From contig CM070875.1 of assembly GCA_036365515.1 (NCBI GenBank), positions 91,776,128-91,840,127 of the forward strand: DNA of 64,000 nucleotides. The letters run 5' to 3'. The notes under the pieces were generated by a model, which was given only the letters and a program-made list of their open reading frames with translations, was not told the DNA's origin and searched no databases. Below are positions 41,853-54,022 of the stretch, piece by piece. A program made the position numbers and the translations under genes. Within the stretch, counting starts at the first letter, position 1. Every line of letters begins with the position of its first letter. Source of the stretch: Torymus aiolomorphi (lineage: Eukaryota > Arthropoda > Insecta > Hymenoptera > Torymidae).

Positions 41853-44341
41853 GTTTCCCGCCTTAGAATTGCATTTGGTACACGTTCTCGCCGTGGCATT
41901 TGGAGTGCCACAGTTTCTGCACACTGCAGCGTTGGCACACTCTTTGCTCCAATGTCCGACTTGTCCACAGCAGAAACATGGCTCGCGCTCCTTGCGTCTC
42001 TGCATATCCTCATACTTCAGCTTTGGTGGCACTACATGAATCTTTGGAGGCTCTCGGTGGCGGCTCAGTCTTCGCGTCGCTTTTGCTTCGATGACTACTT
42101 GTGCTGCGACGATTCGACTTTTTACTGAAGCTTTTCTTTGGCGCCGACTTTCCAGTTCGTTCCTCACGCTTCGGAGCTGTAGCCTTCGGAGGCGAAGACA
42201 CAGGTGCGATTTCCATCGGCGGCGCATCGAGTAACGACCCCTCGACGCTTACTGGCGGCTCCAACATTGCGACTTTTCCCGAACGAGGGATCTTTGGAGG
42301 AATATACGCCGACGACGGGAACGATGAGTCGGCTAACGAGGGTGGTGGCTTATAAGCTCGATCTTGAGCTCTGAGCAGTTCTTCCTTTTTCCCAAGCTTC
42401 TGCAATTCGGGGAAAGTTTCAAAATCTTTCCTATCAAACCTCATTCTATAAGATGGATGCAGTTTTTGGTACACTCGATCCAGCTGTTCATGTAACGTTA
42501 GCGGTGGCTTCAGCTGATCGATCAAATCTCTCACCTTACACAAATAGGTTGAGATCGACTCACTTGGTCCTTGAGTGCGACCTTCTAATTCTTTTCGAAG
42601 CCTCTCTTGCACGTCTTCAAAGCTATACTGCAAGCGAAAAGCTTCAACGAGATCTTCATATGATTTCCAGAATTGGTATTCTCTGCGAAACCATTGCCAT
42701 ACGTCATCATCTAAAACGGAAGGTAACGCTTTAATAATCTCGTCCAGATTTAACTCGTAAGTTTCTTTGCAACGAGATAAATTTGCTAAAAATCCTTCTG
42801 GATCCTTTTTCCGATCACCTTTGAAGGTAATGTGCCACTTCACAAACAATTCAGCGGTACGTTTTTCCCTCGTAAGTGATGATCGTTCAGAGGCGGAAAA
42901 GTTGAAACACTGTCCAAGCACTGTAAAGTCCATTCTTTCTGGCGCCGACGGGCGAGGCTGGGCGACATGCGACGGAGCGACGGGCTGATACTGAGCACCA
43001 TATGTCTGCGGTGCCGTCGGCGGCACACTATAGCTCCCCTGAGCTACATGTGAAAAAGGTACAGAATGTCCCACATTCTGCTGAACCGGTGCTGAATACG
43101 ATACGTTCGGCTGAAGCAACTATGCGTAATGTGGAAAATAACTCGGAACGGAGTGATACGCCGTCGATGACATATACGGTCCGTTCGAGTAGTTTGCCGT
43201 CGGCAGCGGCAAGTATGCTGATAACGGATTTTATTTCCCTCGGTAGCATGTGGCTTTGCGAATATAGCGGCACATGGTGCAGTCCAGGGTGACCACTCTG
43301 CGAAAATCCGGGTAACCTATTCGTTGGTGACACTTGATGCTGCGATGAACTACACTGATTCACAACCTCACTCCGCGAACGACACTGTACACCATTCTGT
43401 TGCGAAGCACTTGGACACACAATTCGTTCACTTTCAGACACTGGCACTAAATCATTTGTCGAATCGCGAGGATTACCCCTTAAGCTTTGAGCGGAAACTG
43501 GAGGCAACGGTGCAGATTGAGAAGTGACAGTGTTGCTAGATGTAGCACTTGGAACTCCGCGATTGCACTCGGACACATTTTGCACACGCAGAAAAGTCGT
43601 CCTCTCCATTTCTGCATTTCGTTGATAATGCACTAATGAATTATCCTGCCTCACATTGGGAATGTACGCATTCGAAATGTGAGTGGTGCCGGTAATATCC
43701 ATACTATTTTCACGAAAATCACTATTATTATGGTTGCGTTGAGGGCTTAACGGAAGCCTCGTTGACTGAGCCCTAGGTTGATGTACTCCACGGCTCTCAG
43801 CTGTCAAATTCTCGGGCGCTGCGATGCTCACTCTGCGATCCGTCGGCTCTTGAGCACTTCCCGCTTCAGCTAACCCACCCACACTATTCACTCCTCCGGA
43901 CATTCCCGGAGCTTCGATATCGAAGTGAATGTGTGAAACATAATTTCTCGAGGGCTCACTCATTGACAATGGGTCGCGGAAATGTCCCATGGATTGTCCT
44001 GTCCGCAGCGGAGACTGAGTAGCGGACGCGTCAGTCTCTGCCATCGATGAGTTACGGGTTAACTCGTGCGCCGAAACTTGTTGTTCGTCTCGATCCGGTC
44101 GCCATGGTGCTGCTTCTGGTCCAAACTGTCGCCATATATGGTACCGCTGCAGCCGATCGCGCACGATCATCACATCAGCTTCCACGTTTAAACCGCACTG
44201 ATGCGCTAACAATATGACCGTGCCATCTGGCATACGATTGATCGTATTGCGCAATGCTCGCTGTCCCAGCTCTGGGTCAGCGCACATTAGGTCGTCGCCA
44301 TCCAAGTCAATGGTCACTAGGCTAGCGTGCGACGCATCCAT
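41847..44341 (-). pseudogene. Gypsy Gag
   Basis: The N-terminal ORF (43028-44341) starts MDASHASLVTIDLDGDDLMC and is long, polar and Ser/Gln-rich. A frameshift near 43100 leads into the capsid-like part (42010-43119) with FVKWHITFKGDRKKDPEGFL, WQWFRREYQFWKSYEDLVEA and SESISTYLCKVRDLIDQL, typical of Ty3/gypsy capsids. A second shift near 42050 leads into the nucleocapsid, CFCCGQVGHWSKEC then CRNCGTPNATARTCTKC. It assembles the particle and packages RNA in intact relatives. Confidence 0.8.
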
Positions 44342-45747
44342 TGCAACCGACGAAATAATTTAAATTCGCTATGAGAAAAAAAAAAACGAACGAGTCTCAG
44401 ATAGCCCCTGCTCTTAGCTCTGTACTGCACTGCTACTCAGCTCTAGCTAAATGACAATGATAATTTATAAGTTATGGCTAACTACTTTCACTCAAAAGCA
44501 ATAAATTATAAAGCAAGTAGAGCAGTAAGAAAAATCAATTCGTGTGCAGTAACAGAGAGAGCAGAGGTTATAAACTGAAGCGCGAATAAATTCTACTGAA
44601 ACCACGTAAATCTACTCCTGGGACAAGCAACCCGAATAACTAACTTGTGAGTTTCCCCCAATACTCAAACGCTATCACGAAATCCAAATTTTTAAAAGCG
44701 GTAGCAATGATAAATAAAAAAACCAAACAGCTATTTAAATTTCTTACAGCGAACTATTAACTTGAATTTATGGTGAAATAAATTACTAAAACTAGGGTTT
44801 AAACTAACAATACAAAATGTTTAAACCCGAACTTTTAATTTCACATCAAATGTTAATCTCTAAGTGAAATTGTTATCGCGATTTTCAAATTATACGAAAA
44901 TAATATTCTCGAATTTCGAATAATATTCTAACTCAAATGAATATTTTGACTATTCACTGAAACTTAAACTACTCTCCCAAACGCGAAATTCCCTCGAGCC
45001 CTTGGCGAAGGTCGCTCAATTTCAAAATATTCTCCCTCGGGTAACTATCATAATACCCGAAGGCTCGGAATTTTCCACGGCGCGACGCTTTCGATGGCCG
45101 GAGACAAGGAAAGGAATTTTTGGATGGGAAAATATTATGTGCAAAACTCAAGCTATAATCAAAAATGGCACGGGCTCAACTTTGCTACTTTTGCGATCAG
45201 AAACGGCACGCAAAAACTATTTCCGTTTCTGTCGCATGGCAGAGCGCAATCACACCAAGCAAAGCAAGAAAAGGAATGAGAACCGCAACTATACGCTTGA
45301 GCAAGCTACAGCATACACGATTCAGCTGTACTTACTTTATGCGCGAAGCAAAATTCAATTTTACGCATAAAAATGTTCACGCACAAAAACGAAAATCTTA
45401 GTCAGATTTTATTTTTTATAATTTCTTTCCTTGAAACTGGAAAATTTCTTTTTACTCTACTTTAATTTAGAAATTTTTCGAATTTCAATGATTCATTTAA
45501 TTCACAACATTGATATCTATTAAACTATTTATTGCAAAAACCAATTACTAAATCAATAAAATTCTGAAGCTCTAGCAACGAAATTATTCGCAAGAAAATG
45601 TTCACACGCAAAACTCGTTGAACACGCGATCGCGAATAACTTTACAAAATGGCTGCCAAAGCGCCTCCCTCGCCGTCTTCCCCGTGTGTGCGCGCCCCGC
45701 AATGGCGAAACGCGATCCCGATTACAGTCAGCCACGGCCATTTCCGT
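44342..45747 (-). other. Leader region of the gypsy element
   Basis: About 1.4 kb between the primer binding site and gag start, with only shadow ORFs. It would hold the packaging signal. Confidence 0.5.
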
Positions 45748-45768
45748 GGCCCCACGTTGGCTGCGCCA
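45748..45768 (-). other. Primer binding site, tRNA-Lys-like
   Basis: On the minus strand TGGCGCAGCCAACGTGGGGC follows the LTR, sharing its last T. It equals the complement of the insect tRNA-Lys 3' end (TGGCGCCCAACGTGGGGC, from memory) except for two extra bases (AG). Confidence 0.6.
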
Positions 45769-46796
45769 CTTATCACGAATGCTGGGAATCAGGGCAAACG
45801 CGATCGGGAAACTCCTCCTCGACGGGAGAGTTTCCTCCAAGTGACCAAGTTTAAATTCACCACGCACACAATCACTCACAGTCACTCGCATACGCAATGA
45901 AACAAACTCAATATAAATGTGATAAAGCACCAGTAAGGTGCATTTATTAAAACCATAAAACTTATTAACCAATCATACAACTCTATAGGGCGCCAGGTAT
46001 GCGCGCTTCCGTACCAATTACTTTCAACTCACTAGCGCAGACGGTTAGCACGAGGTACTTCTCGGTTCAATCTATTGGTAGCTTTAGCTACACGCAACAA
46101 TCCCGATACGCGGTTCTACGGCGAACGCGGCTGAATATAAACTATATGTAGCTAGAGCTACAATCACAGGGTGCGAGGGTCTCGACAGCGTTACACGCGA
46201 GGTTTCACGGTGGGAAGGAATAAATACGAGGAACTTACTGTAGATGCAGCGGCCAGGAAAGTTGACGGCAGGCAGACGCTCTCTCACTCTCTTCCGCAAG
46301 GACAGGCACTCTCGATGGCTCCGCACCTCCGGTCTACGGCACGACGGCAGGAGGTTGATCAGACGCGATCTAACCGCACCGCAACAGCACCTATATCCCA
46401 GCACACACTCTCATGCACGTAAAACTCACAAGAGATGCTGCTGGCACGCCCGGGGCAGAGCAAGTGCCGGCCGGCCGTCGACCGGCAAGCGTGCTCACTC
46501 TTCGGCAGGTTCGGCGGCGCTCGGGCTCCTTCGGCTCTCGTCTCTCTCTCGGCCCTCCGGCTGCCGATCGCGGTTCGCGCCGGCTCCTCAACAGCGGCGG
46601 TGGCAACAGCGCCGGCTGTTTTGATAGCGGCGGTGACAACACCGCGCAGCACTGCTATGGACTGTTCCTGCTGCTGCTGCAGCTCAAGGGAATGACAGGG
46701 TAGTGGGCGGGAGGGAATACCTTTCGGGAGCGGGCGGATACGTGTGTGCGCGACTCGTGCGCAACTTCCTCGAGACCCGGACGGCACCACGTCACA
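45768..46796 (-). repeat. 5' LTR of the gypsy element
   Basis: 1,029 bp, partner of 36291-37338. The main difference is a short deletion near 46190. Confidence 0.93.
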
Positions 46797-46801
46797 ATGT
46801 A

Positions 46802-47189
46802 TACTGTTATTATCCAGGATTCCTCTAGGTTTTCTGCAATAGAAGTAGGTAATTTCTGCAATAGAAGTAGGCTGCGCGCCGCCATTGTCTGAAATAATGA
46901 AATCGCTAAGGGTATGTATTGACTAACACCACGACGCCTGCGGCGCCCCCTTTCATTTCCGCAGTATTTTGGCGAGTTAAAAATTGATATAGAAATTTAT
47001 AGTGTTACACACAATCTGTCGTACATATAACACCGCCGTAAATTCTTTTCATCAGTCGACTTCCTCCAGATTTTTATAATTACTTATATTCTTGAATTAG
47101 ATTTAGTAAATCTTGTAACAATGTAACAATTTATGAGCTTCTTCCCATATTGTAGATTGACCCGTTAATTGTTTCCACATTTACTTATG
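46802..47189. other. Spacer between the gypsy element and the second mariner
   Basis: No gene. A 25-bp direct repeat (TTTCTGCAATAGAAGTAGG) occurs at 46828 and 46852. CTCCAGATTTTTATAATTAC at 47065 recurs at 58776, on the far side of the mariner. Confidence 0.4.
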
Positions 47190-47542
47190 TACAGGGTGTG
47201 TCAAAAGTTCCGGGACGGCCAGTTATCTCAGCGGGAATGCATTTCCGGAAAAAATGTTTCATACAAAAGATGTAGGATTTTTTCCTGGCTATCTGATGGT
47301 GACCTTGAATTTGACCTTGGGCTTGACCTTCAAGGTCATTTGAATGTCAAGTCGAATTTTTTGAATGGGAACCCTCTTTTTGTTGCAGAAATGCGGGAAA
47401 ACTTACCATTCCAGGGGTGTAAGATACATACGGGGTTAAAATTGAGCCGAAGGTCATTTGAAGGTCAATGTTCTTATACTCCGATCATCTGGACACCCCA
47501 TCGAATTTCGTGTATCAGGGCGTTAAAAAAACACTTCTTGTA

Positions 47543-48450
47543 CAAGACCTCCCGCAGTCCAGCCAGTCAAGGCAAGATCTCCCGCAGTCCAGCCAGTCAA
47601 GGCAAGACCTCCGCAGTCCAGCGAGTCAATGCAAGACCTCCGCAGTTCAGCCAGTCAAGGCAAGACCTCCGCAGTCCAGCTGGTGCAGGCAAGACCTCCG
47701 CAGTCCAGCCGCTGAAGGCAAGATCTCCGCAGTCCAGCCGGTGAAGGCAAGACCTCCGTAGTCCAGCCGGTGAAGGCAAGACCTCCGCAGTCCAGCCGGT
47801 GAAGGCAAGACCTCCGCAGGCCAGCCGGTAAAGGCAAGACCTCCGCAGGCCAGCCAGTGCAGGCAAGACCTCCGCAGTCCAGCCAGTCATGGCGAGACCT
47901 CCGCAGGCCAGCCGGTGAAGGCAAGACCTCCGCAGTCCAGCCAGTCAAGGCAAGACCTCCGCAGTCCAGTCGGTGAAGGCAAGACCTCCGCAGTCGAGCC
48001 GGTGAAGGCAAGATCTCCGCAGGCCAGCCGGTGAAGGCGAGACCTCTGCAGTCCAGCCAGTCAAGGCGAGACCTCCGCAGTCCAGCCGGTGAAGGCAAGA
48101 CCTTCGCAGCCCAGCCAGTCAAGGCGAGACCTCCGCAGTCCAGCCGGTAAAGGCAAGACCTCCGCAGTCCAGCGAGTCAATGTAAGACCTCCGCAGTCCA
48201 GCGAGTCAATGCAAGACCTCTGCAGTCCAGCCAGTCAAGGCAAGACCTCCGCAGTCCAGCCGGTGAAGGCAAGACCTCCGCAGTCGAGCCGGTGAAGGCA
48301 AGATCTCCGCAGGCCAGCCGGTGAAGGCGAGACCTCTGCAGTCCAGCCAGTCAAGGCGAGACCTCCGCAGTCCAGCCAGTCAAGGCAAGACCTCCGCAGT
48401 CCAGCCGGTGAAGGCAAGACCTCCGCAGACCAGCCGGTCAAGGCAAGACT
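47543..48450 (+). repeat. 29-bp minisatellite, about 31 copies
   Basis: Unit CCTCCGCAGTCCAGCCGGTG followed by AAGGCAAGA; variants differ at a few positions (CCAGTC/CCGGTG, GCAAGA/GCGAGA). No spacers and no stop codons, so both strands show long spurious ORFs repeating every 29 residues. Confidence 0.95.
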
Positions 48451-48486
48451 TTAAAAAAGTTTCAATAATTTTAGAGGTCTTGAGAA

Positions 48487-49329
48487 TTATTTCAATAAAT
48501 TTTCAAATTGTTTTCCATCAACTTCTTGACAGTAGCCTAATCTATTGTAAAAGCTTTCAACGGCATTCACGAGATAGTCAGCAGGCATGTTATCACATTC
48601 ATCTTGTATACGTTGTCGTAATTCTTCTAAATTCCGAGGCTTAGTTTTGTAAACTATATCTTTAAGATAACCCATATGAAATAGTCCAACGGCGTTAAAT
48701 CGGGTGATCTGGCTGGCCACTCAATGTAGCCTCTTCGTCCTATCCACCTATCATGAAAAACGACGTCTAAATACCTGCGAACATTTCTACCGTAATGCGC
48801 TGGAGCTCCATCTTGTTGAAAAAAAGTATGTTCAAAATTTTGACCAGTTACCTCTATAATTCTCGGCACTATTTGATTACGGAGCATATCCTCATACATT
48901 TCAGCATTCATATTTCCTTCGAAGAAAAAAGGACCGATGAGTTTGTTGTTTAATATCCCGGCCCAAACATTCAACTTTTGAGGATTTTGTGTCATATCTT
49001 CGCGCATCCAATGGGGGTTCTCAGCAGCCCAATACCTGCTGTTATGCCTATTCAAAGTACCATTGAGTTGGAATGTTGCTTCATCAGAGAAAACTATGTT
49101 GTGATGAAAGTTAGGATCATCATCGATCCGTTCCATCATATCTTCGCAAAACTCAACTGGACGATCAATATCGTCTTCATTTAACTCATGAACAAGTTTT
49201 ACTTTGAAGGGATGAAATTTATTCGTAATACTCTATGAAGAGATTTCTTACTTGTTTCATGCTCTTGAGCGAGTTTGCTAAGAGTGCAATGAGGATCTTC
49301 TACAGCCGAGAGTACAATATTTAATGATG
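48487..49329 (-). pseudogene. DD41D mariner transposase, C-terminal two thirds
   Basis: Continues from 56701-56927 across the BEL/Pao insertion. LAQEHETSKKSLHRVLR (second HTH) is followed by a frameshift near 49215, then FSDEATFQLNGTLNRH with the first catalytic Asp. FFQQDGAPAHYGRNVRR carries the second, and ARSPDLTPLDYF the third, 41 residues later. A second frameshift near 48665 precedes YLKDIVYKTKPRNLEELRQ. Inactive. Confidence 0.9.
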
Positions 49330-49334
49330 CCTCT
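49330..49334. other. Target site duplication CCTCT (left)
   Basis: Repeated at 56696-56700; 5 bp is usual for BEL/Pao. Confidence 0.9.
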
Positions 49335-49877
49335 TGTTTGAGAAGTCGCAATTTGTGATGAGCGGAAACTGGGAAAGGCAATTGCACTGGGCGGGTATAA
49401 GAATGGAAGAGACACAATTCAACTATATTTAGCACTTTATTTATATTATTGAAGTGCTTCCACATAAGTACACTTGCGCGCTTAGTTGAGTACCTGCGTT
49501 GAAGGTTCGAGAGATAACCTCAAAAACTGCCACGTGGTGAGGCAAGCCGGCACACGCTGGGCCGATGATGAGGCTTGCCGATGGAGATGCTGGACCTTGG
49601 CGGAGTGATCTGCTGCTTATTGATGGTGATGATGAGTCGCCGCAACGAGCCGTCAGTGGTGAGCCGTCGGTGGAGATGCTTGCTGGCGAGCAGCAGTGCT
49701 TCGGCGATGGTGCGTTGGCAAGCGTCCGGAGCAGAGAGAGAGAAGATGGCGTCGAGGGACTCCACGCTGCGCGAGTACGCGCGCGCGAGAGCCGAGCGGC
49801 CGCGAGGTGCTGCCGCGCGGCGAGTGAGTCGGTACTAGAGCTGGCGCGCGGAACATTTGAATGCTCAATCGCGAACA
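49335..49877 (-). repeat. 3' LTR of the BEL/Pao element
   Basis: 543 bp; on the plus strand it reads TGTTTGAGAAGTCGC..ATCGCGAACA. Pairs with 56153-56695. ORFs in it (both strands) are duplicated with the other LTR and are not genes. Confidence 0.95.
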
Positions 49878-49893
49878 TTCCGCCCGCATCACC
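49878..49893 (-). other. Polypurine tract of the BEL/Pao element
   Basis: On the minus strand GGTGATGCGGGCGGAA abuts the 3' LTR start TGTTCGCG. Confidence 0.7.
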
Positions 49894-50046
49894 AACGCCC
49901 TTGGTGATTGATTTGGCGAGCGGTTGAGCCAAGATGGGGCGTAAGTCCTACCTGGCCCTTGAGAGTCGTGTCAGCTGGGTCGTAAAGCCAGCTGTGTTGT
50001 GAGTTAGTGAGATGTAGTCTGGGGCGTAAATCCAGACTACGGAGAG

Positions 50047-51825
50047 CTAGTGAGCTGCAGTCTGGGGCGTAAATCCAGGCTGCTGATTTACTGCCGAGTC
50101 AATGGAGACTGGCAGTGGAGCCAACTTCGTGAGCGGTCTGGTCAGAGTGGTAGTGGCTGTCCTGAGCGTGACCACTCGGGTGAGTCCGTCTCTGCCTGGA
50201 TGGAGTTGCAGAACTCGTGCGAGCGGCCATCTTGTTGGTGGAGTCCGTTCATCAGTGAGCAAGACGAGACTACCGACTTGCAGCACGTGAGATGGGTGAT
50301 GCCATTTGGAGATAGCCTGTTGATGTTGAAGATAATGCGCCGACCATTGACTCCAGAAGGTCTGGAGCCTATGCTGTATGAGCTGCCATCTGGAAAGTCG
50401 AGGAATTGAGATATCAAGCAATGAAGGTTCTGAAACACTATTGAGAGCAGAACCAATGAGAAAGTGTCCAGGAGTGAGCGCTGAAACATCTTGAGGATCA
50501 TCACTGAGCTGTTCGAGCGGCCGAGAATTGAGGACAGCTTCAATTTGCGTAAGAAGAGTTGTAAGTTCCTCAAACGTGAGCAGTGTCTCTCCAATGGTGC
50601 GGCGCAAGTGAAACTTGATAGATTTCACCAGAGCTTCCCATTTTCTACCCATGTGAGGAGTGGCTGGAGGAATGAAGGTCCATGTTGTGCCACAAGTTGC
50701 CAACGTGGAAGTGAGGTTTTGATGTTCCTGTGATGCTTGAGTGAAAAGCCGCTTGAGCTCCGAAGCACCTCCTTGAAATGTTGTACCACAGTCGGAATGC
50801 ATTTCTTGGACAATGCCTCGTCGTGAGACGAGACGTCGGTATGCGGCGAGGAAGCCGTCTGCTGAATAATCAGAAACGACTTCAAGGTGAGCAGCTGAGG
50901 TGACTAGGCAGATGAACACACAGATCCATCCCTTGTCGGTCTTATAACCTCGTCCCTTCCAGGTTTTGAGCGTCACAGGTCCGGCGTAGTCCACACCTGT
51001 ACGCAGGAACGCTCGTGATGGAGTGAGTCGGTAAACTGGTAGTTGTCCCATGAGTTGCTGAGCTCTGACACCACGCTGTCGAGCGCAAGGAACACATCTA
51101 AGTATGTGAGCCTTAACTGATGCTCTCCCACCAATGATCCAACACGTCTGTCGAAGTTTGGCAAGAGTGAGCTGCGTACCTGCATGGAGAGTGGCGCGAT
51201 GAGCAGTGTCGATAAGCAGCGTGGTGAGTTGAGAATAGCGTGGTAAAATAGCTGGGTGCTTCTCTTGGAAGTTGAGCGTCGATTCGTTGAGTCGTCCTCC
51301 AACTCTGACGATGCCGTCAGCATCGATGAAGGCAGTGAGTCGAGTGAAGGCATGTCCAGATGGAAGACTTGAGCCTCGTGTGAGCGTTTGAATTTCGTGT
51401 GAGAAGTATGTTGTCTGAGTGGCCTTTATCCAGAATGATTGAGCGTGAGCGAGATCTCGTGCAGTGTACTGAGATGCTGGAGTTGAGTTGACTTTACGTT
51501 TGAGCACGTCGCGCACTCTAAAAAGCAATACAGTGATAATTAACAATTTGCTGAGCGACGAGTACCTGTGTATTAGGTCCCAGTGATACGCGGGCTGTTG
51601 AGCCAATGCAATTAGCGTGACGCCAGGTCGCGCTTCTACATCATCGTGTGGAGGTGGTGCAGAAGGTTGAAGAGGCCACTGAGCTGATGAGTGCCGAATC
51701 CACTGAGGTCCCGTCCACCAGAGTGTGTGGGTTTTCAGTTGATCCGTGGTGATCCCCCTTGAGCCGCAATCCGCAGGATTTTCTATACCTGGAACATGTC
51801 GCCAAATGGTGTTGTTTGTGCACAT
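50047..51825 (-). pseudogene. BEL/Pao pol, integrase part
   Basis: 592-codon ORF. It begins inside RNase H ([18 protein letters not shown]), passes the connection region and enters integrase with [38 protein letters not shown] and an [14 protein letters not shown] catalytic segment. [20 protein letters not shown] follows, and the post-integrase domain [20 protein letters not shown] comes last. It overlaps the upstream frame, and a single frameshift near 51840 separates the two, so one indel disables the polyprotein. HMGRKWE replaces the usual HFGG.WE. Confidence 0.9.
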
Positions 51826-51829
51826 TTCT

Positions 51830-54000
51830 TGTATCTGAGTGACTGTTTCTGACGTAGTCCTTCCAACGGTTCGCAGGTGAGTTGATCCACATGAGTGTTA
51901 CTTGAGAATCTGTCCACAGATGAGTTGCCCCAATTTTGAATTGGAGCGATTCTTTCACTTGAGAAGTGAGTTTAGCAAGCAGTAATGCTGCTGTGAGTTC
52001 TAACCTGGGGATAGTTAGTTTTTTGAGTGGAGCTACCTTCGTTTTTGAGCAGATGAATGACGTCGTTGAGCCTGTGGATGGTGAGTTGACAACTAGATAA
52101 ATAACAGCTGCCATAGCGTCTTGAGAGGCATCAGAGAAGCCGTGCAATTCGACAGTGGAGAAGCTCCAAGTGCCGAACCATCGTGGAATTGATATGCTGG
52201 CCAGCGAGGTGAGATCTTCTCTGATTCTGAGCCACTTTGAGCAGACTGAGTCTGGAAGTGGATCATCCCAGCCCAGCTTGAGCAGCCAAAGGTCTTGCAA
52301 CAAGATCTTGGCGTTGATTACAACCGGTGACACAAATCCGAGCGGATCAAAAATCTGCGCCACTTCTGAGAGGATTGAGCATTTTGTGATATGTCCAGAT
52401 TGAGCCTTGAAGCTTGATTTGAAAGTGAAGACATCTTCTTGAGGATGCCAGAGTAATCCGAGTAACTTGGTTTCGCAGTCGTCTAGTGAGAGTGATAGTG
52501 AGCTGGTATCAGTTGACACAGCTGTCAGTAGATCCTTGTGAGTTGCATGCCATTTTGATAGCGGGAAACCGCCCGCGTTGCAGAGCCCTTCCACTTGGTG
52601 AGCCACTTCGATGAGCTGATTTACAGTGTCCGCTCCACCAAAGATGTCGTCAACGTATCTTCCCTGGTGGAGTGAGGGCACAGCGAGCGGAAACTTGTGA
52701 CCTTCGTCCTCCACGAGCTGTAGAAGAGCTCTGGTGGCAAGGAAGGGAGCAGCCGTCGTCCCATAGGTGACGGTGGTGAGCTGCATCTTTACCTCCTCTT
52801 GGTGATCGTCCAGCCACAAGATGCGTTGAAGATTCCAATCATCTGGGTGAACGAGCACTTGCCTGTACATCTTTACGATGTCCGTAGCAAAGAGCTGTCG
52901 GAAGAGGCGAATCCATAAGAGCACGTGGACGATATTGAGCAGTAGATTGGCTCCAGTGTGCATGATGCTGTTAACTGATTTGCCCGATGATGTTGGACAT
53001 GAGCCATTGAACACGACTCTGAGTTTGGTCGATGAGCTGTCAGGCTTGAGAACTCCATGAACAGGCAAGTAGAATGGTGAGTAATCTAGTGAGCGCTCAT
53101 TGGCTGGATCTACTTGCGACATGTGCCCCAAGGCCGCATACTCTGCCATGAATTGTCGGTAGAGCTGGCCAAACTCCGAATCTCGAGCTATTCGACGAGA
53201 GATTCGTTGCAAGCATCGTGAAGCTGTTGCTTGTGAGCTGCCGAGCACTGATGGAGATTCCTTGAGGGGAATCCTTACAATGTATCGTCCATCTGCATCT
53301 CTGGAGTGAGTTGTGCGCAAGTGAGCCTCACACTCTTCTTCCTTAGGGCTCAAAGTTGAGCTTGAGTCAGAGGGAAGCTCTTCTTGCACCCAGAATTTGC
53401 TGAGCAGGTCATAGATGTCCTCATCTCTTTGAATGACTCCATGGTGAGCAGATGCTGACTTCATGAGAGTTGCATTCGTTTGTCCCAAGATCAGCCAGCC
53501 GAATATGGATGACTGAGCGACCGGTGATCCTGGGTGAGCCTTGATGAGTCCAGGTGTGATGATGGGGCCGTAGTAATCGGCGCCAACTATGATGTCTACA
53601 GGACGCGGCTGATGATACTCGTCATCCGCAAGCGTGAGATTTCGTAAGTGCGGCCAATTTAGAATTGTTACCTTGCTGGACAGCACAATTGAGGTGACCG
53701 CTCGGAGAATATGAGCCTCAATTGTCACGATGTCCTGTGTGTGTCGTGAGCGGAGCGTGAGCTGGACCAATCCCAACGTTTGAGTTGACTTGCCTCCAAT
53801 GCCATTAATTACCAATGAGGATGATTGACGTGGGAGGTTGAGCTGATGCACTAATTGTTCTGTGACGAAGCAGAGCTCCGATCCAGAATCGATGAGCAGG
53901 CGTACTACTTGAGTGGTCAAATGAGTCTTGATATGAGCAAGAGCTGTTTCTAAGAGCGTTGCATCATTGTGAGAGTCGGCATGCGGTGAGCTGGACGATG
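51830..54000 (-). pseudogene. BEL/Pao pol, protease, reverse transcriptase and RNase H
   Basis: The ORF (to 53920 by first Met) contains the protease site VRLLIDSGSELCFVTEQ, then LPVHGVLKPDSSSTKLRVVF, ATDIVKMYRQVLVHPDDWNL, TVTYGTTAAPFLATRALLQL and the catalytic GRYVDDIFGGADTVNQL of RT. RNase H has ELHGFSDASQDAMAAVIYLV and IPRLELTAALLLAKL. It is in the same frame as the nucleocapsid, from which a single TAA (near 54026) separates it. Confidence 0.9.
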
Positions 54001-54022
54001 AGCAGACGACTGCACCGACTCC

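Larger units (their letters stand above)
36291..46796 (-). mobile_element. Ty3/gypsy LTR retrotransposon, full length but disabled
   Basis: LTRs at 36291-37338 and 45768-46796, ATGTA target duplication at 36286-36290 and 46797-46801. Gene order on the minus strand is gag, protease, RT, RNase H, integrase, the Ty3/gypsy order, and there is no env. The 5' LTR is the right-hand copy. The reading frames are broken by three or more frameshifts and four in-frame stops. LTR divergence is low apart from one ~18-bp deletion (46187-46195 region), so insertion is not ancient. Confidence 0.93.

Noticed and set aside
36291..46796. Endogenous retrovirus with env
   Set aside because: The 615 bp between pol and the polypurine tract have no envelope-like ORF; it is a plain Ty3/gypsy element.
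47468..48441. Repeat proteins on both strands over the 29-bp units
   Set aside because: The period is not a multiple of three and every frame is open because the unit has no stops; no start context or domain.
47543..48450. CRISPR array
   Set aside because: The 29-bp repeats are directly adjacent with no spacers, and the DNA is clearly eukaryotic.
49441..49932. ORFs in the BEL LTRs, duplicated at 56259-57012
   Set aside because: LTR sequence; the copy at 56259-57206 only looks longer because it reads from the mariner transposase N-terminus into the LTR.
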